In this document: positions 1 to 5,076 of the stretch, one piece after another
Position numbering within the stretch: the stretch's first letter is position 1
How the letters are laid out: every line of letters begins with the position of its first letter
Origin: Chloroflexota bacterium
GTDB taxonomy: Bacteria > Chloroflexota > Limnocylindria > Limnocylindrales > CSP1-4
NCBI GenBank assembly: GCA_005881055.1
Contig: VBHW01000125.1
Span: forward strand, 537-5,612
Direction of reading: 5' to 3'
Length of the DNA: 5,076 bases
Position numbers and translations under genes: made by a program
Notes under the pieces: generated by a model
Database searches by the model: none
What the model was told of the DNA's origin: nothing
Seen by the model: the letters and a program-made list of their open reading frames with translations, nothing else

Positions 1-35
1 GTCTTCCCCTGCACAGGATCCCGACCTCCGAATGA
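1..35 (+). CDS. Possible 3' end of an upstream gene (partial)
   Basis: The third forward frame is open from the window edge (first whole codon at 3) and ends at a TGA at 33-35, giving a short tail that reads LPLHRIPTSE. This TGA overlaps the ATG at 32-34 of the next gene in an ATGA arrangement, the same junction type seen at 3040, which is the main reason to believe it. Ten residues cannot identify a family. In related operons mfd (transcription-repair coupling factor) often lies near mazG, so mfd is a guess only. The alternative is that this is non-coding leader. Confidence 0.35.
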   Translation, partial: LPLHRIPTSE

Positions 36-1774
36 CCCTCCGAACTCGATCCGCCGCGCGGCGGGCGGACCGTTCGCGCCTGAGCGGCCGACGGACGATG
101 CTCACGAACCTCGCGTTCGCGCTCGTGATCGTCGTGGCGGTGCTCATCCTCGCGGCTGCCGGCGCCGCAAGCTACTACGGCGAGCACTTCTCCTCGGTCG
201 CCACAGTGAACGGCCATACGATCAACAGGGACGACCTGCGCGACCGGATCGACGTGGTTCGCTGGCGGCTCAACGAGCTCGCCTCGCGGATCCGCGACGA
301 GGTCAACGCCGGGCTCCTCACGAAGGACGCGGGTGACCAGGCGATCACGCAGATCGACCAGCAGCGCGGCAGCGCGACCCAGCTCGCATCGCAGGCTCTG
401 AAACAGCTCGTGGACGGTGAGCTCCAGTCGGAGCTGGCGAGCCAGATGGGCGTGACGGTGACCGACACGCAGGTCGACGCCCGCCTCGGCGAGGAGGCCA
501 CGACCAAGGAATTCCGCCACGCGTGGGTGATCGAGATCGCGCCGGAGGTCACGGCACCGGCGACGACGCCGACCGACGCGCAGAAGAAGGCCGCCCGATC
601 CGCCGCGGGGGTCGCCCTCACGCGCCTCCGGGCCGGCCAGAAGTGGGAGGACGTCGCGAAGGTCTCGTCGACAGGCAACGCCGGCCCGGACGGCGACCTC
701 GGCTACGTCCAGCCCGATGTTGCCGACCTCGACCCCGCGTTCGTCACGGCGCTCTTCGCGCTCAAGCCGGGTGACTTCACCGAGGTCATCGAGGGCGCCG
801 ACGGGAATTACCGTGTCGGCCGGGTGACCGACATCGTCCAATCGAGCGTCGACGCGAACTACCAGCGGCGGATCACGGACGCCGGCGTGTCCCTCGCCCT
901 CTACAAGGGCGCCGTCCGGGCCGACCTCCTGCGCGACGCGCTCAAGGACCGCGTCATCGCGGACGCGACCACGAAGCCAGGCGAGGAGCGCCGGGTCAGC
1001 GACATCACGCTCAACGTCGACACCGACCCGAGCACGGGCACGCCGATCACCGTCGACCAGGTGAAGGTCCGCCACATCCTCTATGCACCGGGCGGCGATG
1101 CCAGCGCCAGCCCGGCACCCTCGACCGATCCGAGCTGGGCCGAGGCGAAGGCCAAGGCCGAGGCGACGTACGAGGTGCTGAAGAAGGACCCCTCGAAGTT
1201 CGCCGAGATCGCCAAGCGCGACAGTGCGGACACGTCGTCGGGCGTCGACGGCGGCGACCTGCCGTTCCTGACGCAGGAATCGGTCGATCCCGCCTTCGGG
1301 GCGGCGGTCTTCGCCCCCGGACTGAAGAAGGACCAGCTCCTCCCGCCGGTCGCCTCGCAGTTCGGCTGGCACGTCATCCAGTTCATCGAGCGCAAGGAGC
1401 CGGCCTCCACGCGCATGACGGGCATCCAGCTCCAGCTCGCCCAGGGCGCCGACTTCGCCACCGTCGCGAAGGACGAGTCCGATGGCCCAGAAGCCTCCAA
1501 GGGCGGCGATCTCGGGTGGATCGCCCACTACCAGCTGTCAAAGACCCTCGAGGATGCGATCTTCGCGCTGGCGATCGGGAAGGTCAGCGAACAGGTCGTC
1601 GACGGGACGGCGATCCACCTCTTCAAGGTCACGGTGATCGAGACCCGCGTCCCGGCCGGTGACCAGATCGCCGCGCTGAAGGCGGGCGCGTTCGACAACT
1701 GGTACGCGGCCGAGAAGGCGAAGGCGAAGGTCGACGTAGACCCGGCCTACTCGACGCTGACGACCGGCAGCTGA
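32..1774 (+). CDS. Membrane-anchored SurA/PrsA-like parvulin-type peptidyl-prolyl cis-trans isomerase with three rotamase copies
   Basis: This 580-residue protein is a probable extracytoplasmic foldase that catalyses cis-trans isomerisation of prolyl bonds and chaperones exported proteins. An Arg-rich stretch (residues 4-21) precedes one hydrophobic segment (about 24-48), consistent with a signal anchor with the bulk outside. Residues 56-154 resemble a SurA N-terminal chaperone region (VATVNGHTINRDDL onward). Three rotamase-like units follow. Unit 1 is about 160-267. Unit 2 is about 343-453, with KVRHIL (His348), Asp400, GGDL and FGWHVIQF (His447). Unit 3 is about 461-537 and lacks its first strand. 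Only unit 2 has the whole parvulin active-site set. The C-terminal helix (about 548-566) resembles the tail of SurA-type proteins. A low-complexity Ala/Pro/Ser loop (353-367) interrupts unit 2. The start at 32 is favoured by the ATGA overlap with the preceding frame. ATG 98 (Met23), just before the membrane segment, is an alternative, and no strong Shine-Dalgarno is seen for either. Family assignment is firm; the client proteins are unknown. Confidence 0.9.
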   Translation: MTLRTRSAARRADRSRLSGRRTMLTNLAFALVIVVAVLILAAAGAASYYGEHFSSVATVNGHTINRDDLRDRIDVVRWRLNELASRIRDEVNAGLLTKDAGDQAITQIDQQRGSATQLASQALKQLVDGELQSELASQMGVTVTDTQVDARLGEEATTKEFRHAWVIEIAPEVTAPATTPTDAQKKAARSAAGVALTRLRAGQKWEDVAKVSSTGNAGPDGDLGYVQPDVADLDPAFVTALFALKPGDFTEVIEGADGNYRVGRVTDIVQSSVDANYQRRITDAGVSLALYKGAVRADLLRDALKDRVIADATTKPGEERRVSDITLNVDTDPSTGTPITVDQVKVRHILYAPGGDASASPAPSTDPSWAEAKAKAEATYEVLKKDPSKFAEIAKRDSADTSSGVDGGDLPFLTQESVDPAFGAAVFAPGLKKDQLLPPVASQFGWHVIQFIERKEPASTRMTGIQLQLAQGADFATVAKDESDGPEASKGGDLGWIAHYQLSKTLEDAIFALAIGKVSEQVVDGTAIHLFKVTVIETRVPAGDQIAALKAGAFDNWYAAEKAKAKVDVDPAYSTLTTGS

Positions 1775-1780
1775 CCGCGC

Positions 1781-3043
1781 ATGCTCGACGCGCTGCTCGC
1801 CGAGGCTCGCGTCCGCTGGGGCCTCGATCCGGCCGCAGGCGTCCAGGTCATCGCGATCGAGCACCTCATCGCCACGCCGGTGGATCCCGCGCGGCCGGTG
1901 CTGCTCGTGCCGCTCGCGGTCCTCGCGCCACTCGGACCCTCCGGGGTAGCGGCGGCTGAGCAACCGGCGGATGCGGCGGCGGTCGCGCCACTGCCGGGCC
2001 GCCACGGTCCCCGCGGGCTCGACCCGCTCGTCCTGCTGCGGCGCCTCTACCCGGGCGACCATCCGATCGGGCGCTTCGGGATGACAGACGGAACGACGGT
2101 CGGCGCGCTCGACGCGTCGATCCTCGGGGCTGCGCTGTACCTCGCGCCCGTCGCCCCCGAGCGCGCCCCTGCGAGCCCCTGGGCGCTACCCTGGCTTTCG
2201 AACCGCCTTCGCGAGCCGGACGGCTGCCCGTGGGACCGCGAGCAGACGCACGCCTCGCTCCGTGGCCATCTCCTCGAGGAGGCATACGAGGTCTACGACG
2301 CGCTCGAGGCCGGGGCGAGCCCGGCCCTCGCCGGCGAGCTCGGCGACCTCCTGCTCCAGGTCATCCTCCACGCCCAGCTGGCCGCCGAGGCCGGCGTGTT
2401 CGACCTCGCCGACGTCCAGGAGGCGATCGGCTCGAAGATCGTCCGGCGGCACCCGCACGTCTTCGGCGATGCGGAGGCACGGACGGCGGCCGACGTCAGC
2501 CGCCAGTGGGAGCGGATCAAGGCCGCCGAACGAGCCGAGGCGGCCGGCGTGGGCGATTCCGAGGACGGCGCCCCTGCACGGGAGGCGCGCGAGCCCGGCA
2601 GCGCGCTCGACGGGATCAGCTCCTCGCTGCCGGCGCTGGCGGCGAGCCAGGAGATGCAGGAGCGGGCGGCCAATCTCGGATACGACTGGCCGACGATCGA
2701 TGGGATCATCGACAAGGTCCGCGAGGAGCTCGCCGAGCTGCTTGCGGCCGAGACGCCCGCCGAACGCTACGAGGAGCTTGGCGACCTGCTCATGGTGCTC
2801 GTCAACGTCGCGCGCCGCCACGGCATCCAGGCCGAGGCGGCCCTCCGCGCCGCGAACGACAAGTTCCGGCGCCGCTTCGGAGAGGTCGAGCGGCTCGCCG
2901 CGGCGCAGGGCACCGCGCTGCGGGACCTCGACTTCGCGGCGCTCGACGCGCTCTGGGATGCCGCCAAGGCCTCCGAGCGGGATGCACGGGCCGTTGCGGC
3001 AGCCGGATCCCGCGCGGCCGGCGGATCGGAGGAGATCCAATGA
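1781..3043 (+). CDS. mazG: MazG-family nucleoside triphosphate pyrophosphohydrolase with a truncated tetrapyrrole-methylase-like N-terminus
   Basis: The 420-residue protein should hydrolyse (d)NTPs to NMP and pyrophosphate in the cytoplasm with Mg2+, limiting aberrant nucleotides. Two MazG domains are visible. The first (about 140-250) has DGCPWDREQTH (147-157), the metal-binding EEAYE (166-170), ELGDLLLQV (186-194), RRHPHVFGD (222-230) and WERIKAAER (243-251). The second (about 275-375) has NLGYDWP (298-304), EELAEL (315-320), EELGDLLMVLVNVAR (331-345) and ANDKFRRRFGEVE (358-370). E. coli MazG is about 263 residues, so roughly 130 residues are extra at the N-terminus. Residues 11-124 resemble the C-terminal part of the methylase domain of YabN-type proteins (GLDPAAGVQVIAIEHL, RRLYPGDHPI, ALYLAPV), while the SAM-binding first half is absent and a 30-residue Ala/Pro/Gly-rich insert (about 50-80) is present. 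ATG 1781 lies 6 bases after the preceding stop. No good Shine-Dalgarno is seen, so reinitiation or coupling is likely. The stop overlaps the rph start. Confidence 0.93.
   Translation: MLDALLAEARVRWGLDPAAGVQVIAIEHLIATPVDPARPVLLVPLAVLAPLGPSGVAAAEQPADAAAVAPLPGRHGPRGLDPLVLLRRLYPGDHPIGRFGMTDGTTVGALDASILGAALYLAPVAPERAPASPWALPWLSNRLREPDGCPWDREQTHASLRGHLLEEAYEVYDALEAGASPALAGELGDLLLQVILHAQLAAEAGVFDLADVQEAIGSKIVRRHPHVFGDAEARTAADVSRQWERIKAAERAEAAGVGDSEDGAPAREAREPGSALDGISSSLPALAASQEMQERAANLGYDWPTIDGIIDKVREELAELLAAETPAERYEELGDLLMVLVNVARRHGIQAEAALRAANDKFRRRFGEVERLAAAQGTALRDLDFAALDALWDAAKASERDARAVAAAGSRAAGGSEEIQ
3028..3034 (+). promoter_or_regulatory. Ribosome binding site for rph
   Basis: GGAGGAG lies inside the last codons of mazG and ends 5 bases before ATG 3040. 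It is the best Shine-Dalgarno in the operon and fixes the rph start, even though the rph reading frame stays open for several hundred bases upstream through mazG. Confidence 0.8.
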
Positions 3044-3777
3044 CGATCGGCAACCGTCCTGCCTCCGCCCGCGGCGACGGCCGACGCCCGGATGAGCTCC
3101 GGCCTGTCACGTTCACGCTCGGCGTCCAGAAGTGGGCCGAGGGATCGTGCCGCATCCGCGTCGGCGACACCGAGGTGCTGTGTGCCGCGACGATCGCCGA
3201 TCGGGTCCCGCCGCATCTCCGTGGCAAGGGCACCGGCTGGGTCACGGCCGAGTACGCGATGCTCCCCCGGGCAACGGCCGAGCGGACGGAGCGGGAATCG
3301 ACCCGCGGCCGGATCGGCGGGCGGACGCATGAGATCCAGCGCCTCATCGGCCGGTCGCTGCGCGGCGTCGTCGACCTGGCACGTCTCGGCGAGCGGACCG
3401 TCACCGTCGACTGCGACGTGCTCCAGGCGGACGGCGGAACCCGCACGGCGTCGATCACCGGAGGCTACGTCGCGCTCGCCGCCGCGCTCATCGCGTATGG
3501 CATGGAGCGCCTCCTCGTCGCGAAGATCGCCGCGGTGAGCGTCGGGATCGTCGGCGGGGCCTCCCTCCTCGACCTCGACTACGAGGAGGACTCGCACGCG
3601 GAGGTCGACTTCAACGTCGTCGGCACCGACGCCGGGACCTACGTCGAGCTACAGGGCACGGCCGAGGGCAAGCCCTTCGATCGCGCCGCGATGACGGGCC
3701 TCCTCGACCTGGCAGGGGCGGGGCTGGAGCGCCTGTTCGCGGCCCAGGCCGAGGCGATCGCCAGCGTCCGGCGGTGA
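3040..3777 (+). CDS. rph: Ribonuclease PH (tRNA 3'-end phosphorolytic exoribonuclease)
   Basis: RNase PH removes nucleotides from the 3' end of tRNA precursors using inorganic phosphate and releasing nucleoside diphosphates; the family works as a hexameric ring in the cytoplasm. The 245-residue length fits the family. Diagnostic motifs appear in order: RPDELRPV (16-23), WVTAEYAMLPRAT (67-79), GRTHEIQRLIGRSLRGVVD (94-112) with the phosphate-binding Arg95, CDVLQADGGTRTASITGGY (125-143) with Thr134 and Arg135, and the acidic segment LDLDYEEDSHAEVDFNVV (177-194) with Asp178 and Asp184. The last fits the usual metal or catalytic cluster. All expected catalytic regions are intact, so it should be active. 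The start is set by the GGAGGAG site at 3028 and by the ATGA overlap with mazG; the stop overlaps the GTG start of rdgB. The rph-rdgB pair is a common bacterial arrangement. Confidence 0.97.
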   Translation: MTIGNRPASARGDGRRPDELRPVTFTLGVQKWAEGSCRIRVGDTEVLCAATIADRVPPHLRGKGTGWVTAEYAMLPRATAERTERESTRGRIGGRTHEIQRLIGRSLRGVVDLARLGERTVTVDCDVLQADGGTRTASITGGYVALAAALIAYGMERLLVAKIAAVSVGIVGGASLLDLDYEEDSHAEVDFNVVGTDAGTYVELQGTAEGKPFDRAAMTGLLDLAGAGLERLFAAQAEAIASVRR

Positions 3778-4457
3778 GGCCGGCGCGACCGGAGGCGGCG
3801 GGCACGGAACCCGCGGCAGGCGCGGGCAGGCCGCCGCCGATCCTCGTTGCGACCAGGTCGCCCCACAAGCTGCGCGAGCTGCGTGAGCTCCTCAGGCCGG
3901 CCCGGGCCGAGCTCGTCGACCTCGACGGGCTCGGGATCGCAGACGACGCGGACGAGACCGGGGCGACCTTCCGGGCGAACGCGGCGATCAAGGCCCGGGC
4001 GTACGCGCGGCGCTCGGGCCTGCCGACGATCGCGGACGACTCGGGGCTCGAGGTCGATGCCCTCGGAGGGGGACCGGGGGTGCGGACCCGGCGCTTCGCG
4101 GGGGAATCGGCGACGGATCCGGAGAACAACGCGAAGCTCCTTGCGGCGCTCGCGGGTGTCCCCGCTGCGGAACGTGGCGCGCGATATGTGTGCGTGCTCG
4201 CCCTCGCGCTCCCGGGACCCGTGGGCCCGCGCGGCGGCCTGCCGACCGTGCTCGTTCGGGGGACCTGCCGCGGCCGGATCGCCCTCGCGCCCCGTGGATC
4301 GGGCGGATTCGGCTATGACCCGATCTTCGAGCCGGCCGCGCAGCCCCCGGGCGGTCGGACGCTCGGCGAGTACACGGCGGCCGAGAAGCATGCGATCTCG
4401 CACCGGGCGCGTGCCGCGCGACGGATGGTGCCCCGCCTGGCGGCCCTAGGGTTCTGA
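3774..4457 (+). CDS. rdgB: RdgB/HAM1-family XTP/dITP diphosphatase
   Basis: This 227-residue enzyme should hydrolyse XTP, ITP and dITP to monophosphates plus pyrophosphate, keeping deaminated purines out of DNA and RNA. Visible motifs are ILVATRSPHKLRELRELL (23-40), ETGATFRANAAIKARAYA (61-78), the catalytic ADDSGLEVDALGG (87-99) with Asp88/Asp89, PGVRTRRFAGE (101-111), NNAKLLAAL (118-126), SGGFGYDPIFEP (176-187) and EKHAISHRARA (204-214). The usual Asn of the first motif (T/S-x-N-x-x-K) is Ser29, and the EKN-type Asn near ISHR is His206; otherwise the family core is intact. The only start that fits is GTG 3774, which overlaps the rph TGA in a GTGA junction without a clear Shine-Dalgarno, suggesting translational coupling. 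It adds about 20 Ala/Pro-rich residues before the conserved strand, which may be a flexible tail. It is the last gene of the operon; substrate preference is inferred from the family. Confidence 0.95.
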   Translation: MRPARPEAAGTEPAAGAGRPPPILVATRSPHKLRELRELLRPARAELVDLDGLGIADDADETGATFRANAAIKARAYARRSGLPTIADDSGLEVDALGGGPGVRTRRFAGESATDPENNAKLLAALAGVPAAERGARYVCVLALALPGPVGPRGGLPTVLVRGTCRGRIALAPRGSGGFGYDPIFEPAAQPPGGRTLGEYTAAEKHAISHRARAARRMVPRLAALGF

Positions 4458-4487
4458 CTCGCGGGCCTGCGGTGGCGCCCACATGGC

Positions 4488-4532
4488 GGCGCCGGGCGAT
4501 CCGTGTCTGCCTGCCAGCCGTCGCCCGGCGCC
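4488..4532 (+). terminator. 12-bp perfect hairpin just after rdgB (possible terminator or mRNA 3' end)
   Basis: GGCGCCGGGCGA at 4488-4499 is exactly complementary to TCGCCCGGCGCC at 4521-4532, with a 21-base loop. It begins 31 bases after the rdgB stop, where an operon terminator would sit. No T-run follows the stem, so it is not a classical intrinsic terminator. It could protect the mRNA 3' end or act as a U-tract-independent terminator. A competing pairing of GGTGGCGCC (4471-4479) with the right arm is also possible. Confidence 0.45.
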
Positions 4533-4547
4533 ATCACCAAGACGCTT

Positions 4548-4614
4548 GACCGGCTCCCGGTGTTGCCCGCATGCCGGTCCCGTTCGCGGATGTGACGAAC
4601 GTACCACCTACCGG
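4548..4614 (+). other. Alternative inverted repeats sharing one arm
   Basis: GACCGGC (4548-4554) pairs perfectly with GCCGGTC (4573-4579). Bases 4574-4578 of that right arm can instead pair with ACCGG at 4610-4614, enclosing a small hairpin CGTTCG (4581-4586) / CGAACG (4596-4601) with a 9-base loop. The two arrangements are mutually exclusive. A TTGACC sequence at 4546-4551 resembles a -35 box, but no matching -10 box is seen about 17 bases on. The function is unknown, and short repeats like these arise easily in high-GC DNA. Confidence 0.35.
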
Positions 4615-4644
4615 ATCCCGCCCCTCGTTCGTTCTCCCGAGTAC

Positions 4645-4742
4645 ACCGCCGGGGGAAAACCAGGCGGTCGAGAGCGCAGAGCAAGGACCTCAAAAGGACC
4701 TCAAAGGGCGGCTGGCCCCCCGGCAGTCGCGCTCGCTCTCGA
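4645..4742 (+). other. Structured non-coding segment upstream of the strong hairpin
   Basis: ACCGCC (4645-4650) pairs with GGCGGT (4663-4668) around a purine-rich loop containing GGGGGAAAAC. Directly after it, TCGAGAGCG (4668-4676) pairs perfectly with CGCTCTCGA (4734-4742), enclosing 57 bases that hold the 11-bp tandem repeat and a small internal hairpin (4711-4715 / 4720-4724). The long stem abuts the terminator-like hairpin at 4743, so the helices could stack. The arrangement looks like the 3' part of a structured RNA, but I match it to no known riboswitch or small RNA. Confidence 0.4.
4683..4704 (+). repeat. Perfect 11-bp tandem duplication
   Basis: The unit AAGGACCTCAA occurs at 4683-4693 and again immediately at 4694-4704, with no mismatch. 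It is AT-richer than its surroundings and lies in the loop enclosed by the stem 4668-4676 / 4734-4742. It could be a replication-slippage duplication or a paired binding site spaced by about one helical turn. Confidence 0.85.
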
Positions 4743-4785
4743 GAAGGCCGGCGGACCCCCAGCCGCCGGCCTTCCGATTCCTCGT
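4743..4785 (+). terminator. Probable intrinsic terminator (12-bp stem, 8-base loop)
   Basis: GAAGGCCGGCGG (4743-4754) is exactly complementary to CCGCCGGCCTTC (4763-4774), with an 8-base loop ACCCCCAG. A pyrimidine-rich tail (CGATTCCTCGT) follows rather than a clean T-run. The GAAGG/CCTTC base of the stem is typical of GC-rich intrinsic terminators. It probably ends either read-through from the rdgB operon or a short RNA made from the intergenic region. It could also work on the minus strand, though its tail there is equally poor in U. Confidence 0.6.
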
Positions 4786-4951
4786 CGATCTCCCGACACG
4801 CCGTTCCGGGCGACGCCACCATCGAACCGGCGCGACGGGCGGACCGAAGCCCCAGTTGGCCCGGTACCAATCTGCCATTGCGCCGTAGCCCACCGTGCGT
4901 ACGTTGGTCGCCCGGTGATCCCAAGCCGGGGACCCTGGGGGGTGTACCAGC
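4775..4951. other. Intergenic region upstream of the last gene
   Basis: No convincing gene is seen on either strand. The promoter of the downstream gene should lie here, but no good -35/-10 pair is visible; TTGGCC at 4856-4861 is a possible -35 without a convincing -10. A short inverted repeat CCCGG (4911-4915) / CCGGG (4926-4930) lies just before the ribosome binding site. Confidence 0.4.
4937..4944 (+). promoter_or_regulatory. Ribosome binding site of the last gene
   Basis: GGGGGGTG lies 7 bases before ATG 4952 and differs from a strong GGAGGTG-type Shine-Dalgarno by a G in place of the A. It supports ATG 4952 over ATG 4958. ACCC at 4932-4935 could pair with the GGGT inside it and partly mask the site. 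Confidence 0.5.
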
Positions 4952-5076
4952 ATGAAGATGCCCGCTTCGAGGCGCCGCCCACGCGTCAGGCTGTTCCTGC
5001 TCGTGTTCGGCTCTGCCGCGACCGTTGCCGTCCTGGCCGGCGTCGGCCTGATCGCCCTCGTGTCGGCGCACGTCAC
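4952..5076 (+). CDS. N-terminus of a membrane-anchored or secreted protein (cut by window end)
   Basis: Only 41 codons are in the window. The translation starts MKMPASRRRPRVR, a strongly basic N-terminal stretch, and continues with a hydrophobic segment at about residues 14-38 (LFLLVFGSAATVAVLAG and on), a classic signal peptide or signal anchor with N-terminus inside. No Ala-x-Ala cleavage site with a clear helix end is visible before the sequence stops, so an uncleaved anchor is as likely as a cleaved signal. The product cannot be named from this: penicillin-binding proteins, LytR-type proteins and many lipid- or wall-active enzymes start this way. It lies about 490 bases after rdgB, past a probable terminator, so it likely has its own promoter. 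Confidence 0.65.
   Translation, partial: MKMPASRRRPRVRLFLLVFGSAATVAVLAGVGLIALVSAHV

Noticed and set aside
1866..2285. Antisense open frames over mazG and rph
   Set aside because: They overlap well-supported enzyme genes completely, and their translations are low-complexity Arg/Ala/Pro/Gly strings typical of GC-driven shadow frames.
2230..3039. Possible 270-codon N-terminal extension of RNase PH
   Set aside because: The rph frame is open back to an ATG at 2230, but that stretch is an out-of-frame reading of mazG. RNase PH is normally about 240 residues, and the Shine-Dalgarno at 3028 sets the start at 3040.
4458..4742. tRNA gene downstream of rdgB
   Set aside because: A tRNA after rph-rdgB occurs in some bacteria, so I looked for a T-arm (GGTTCRANTCC) and a 7-bp acceptor stem on both strands. 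None was found.
4571..4888. A 105-codon open frame on the + strand in the intergenic region
   Set aside because: It runs straight through both arms of the terminator-like hairpin at 4743-4774 and the tandem repeat, has no ribosome binding site, and its translation (Arg/Pro/Ser-rich) shows no recognisable domain. Long chance open frames are common at this GC content.
4921..4990. Resemblance of GCCGGGGACCC and the following GGGGTG to part of a ydaO-type c-di-AMP riboswitch
   Set aside because: The remaining conserved elements of that riboswitch are not found, and the sequence just after it reads as a typical basic-plus-hydrophobic N-terminus with its own start codon, so the match is best taken as chance in GC-rich DNA.
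4313..5076. Minus-strand open frames across the intergenic region and the last gene
   Set aside because: They are antisense to the rdgB end or the last gene's signal segment, are rich in Arg/Pro/Gly as expected for GC shadow frames, and contain no motif I recognise.
1..5076. CRISPR array, insertion sequence, toxin-antitoxin or defence system
   Set aside because: There are no spaced direct repeats, no transposase-like or nuclease-toxin-like proteins, and no terminal inverted repeats with target duplications. MazG here is the housekeeping two-domain form and no mazEF genes are adjacent.

Overview
The window is high-GC bacterial DNA (roughly 70% G+C by eye), densely coding on the + strand only. 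It carries a compact housekeeping operon followed by an intergenic region and the first 41 codons of another gene. Gene content, the triple-rotamase foldase and the MazG architecture (a leftover half of a YabN-type methylase domain in front of two MazG domains) suggest a high-GC Chloroflexota bacterium, possibly an uncultured soil or groundwater lineage. This placement rests on remembered family features, not on a search, and a high-GC actinobacterium cannot be excluded.

Layout: (1) 1-35, probable last codons of an upstream gene whose TGA overlaps the next ATG. (2) 32-1774, membrane-anchored SurA/PrsA-like peptidyl-prolyl isomerase. (3) 1781-3043, MazG-family nucleoside triphosphate pyrophosphohydrolase. 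(4) 3040-3777, RNase PH (rph). (5) 3774-4457, RdgB/HAM1 XTP/dITP diphosphatase. (6) 4458-4951, about 490 bases with no convincing gene but several perfect inverted repeats, an 11-bp tandem duplication and a strong terminator-like hairpin at 4743-4774. (7) 4952 to the window end, N-terminus of a membrane-anchored or secreted protein.

The five operon genes are joined by ATGA or GTGA overlaps at 32, 3040 and 3774 and by a 6-base gap before mazG, so they are very probably co-transcribed and translationally coupled. MazG and RdgB both hydrolyse nucleoside triphosphates to the monophosphate and pyrophosphate, and RdgB removes deaminated purines. RNase PH trims tRNA 3' ends by phosphorolysis. The foldase acts outside the membrane and has no obvious biochemical link to the others.

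Most of the window is ordinary housekeeping sequence. The points most worth a second look are the truncated methylase remnant fused to MazG, the three rotamase copies of which only the middle one keeps a full active-site set, the unusual nucleotide-binding residues of RdgB, and the hairpin-rich stretch 4488-4774 with mutually exclusive pairings. I found no clear evidence of a new defence or mobile system.
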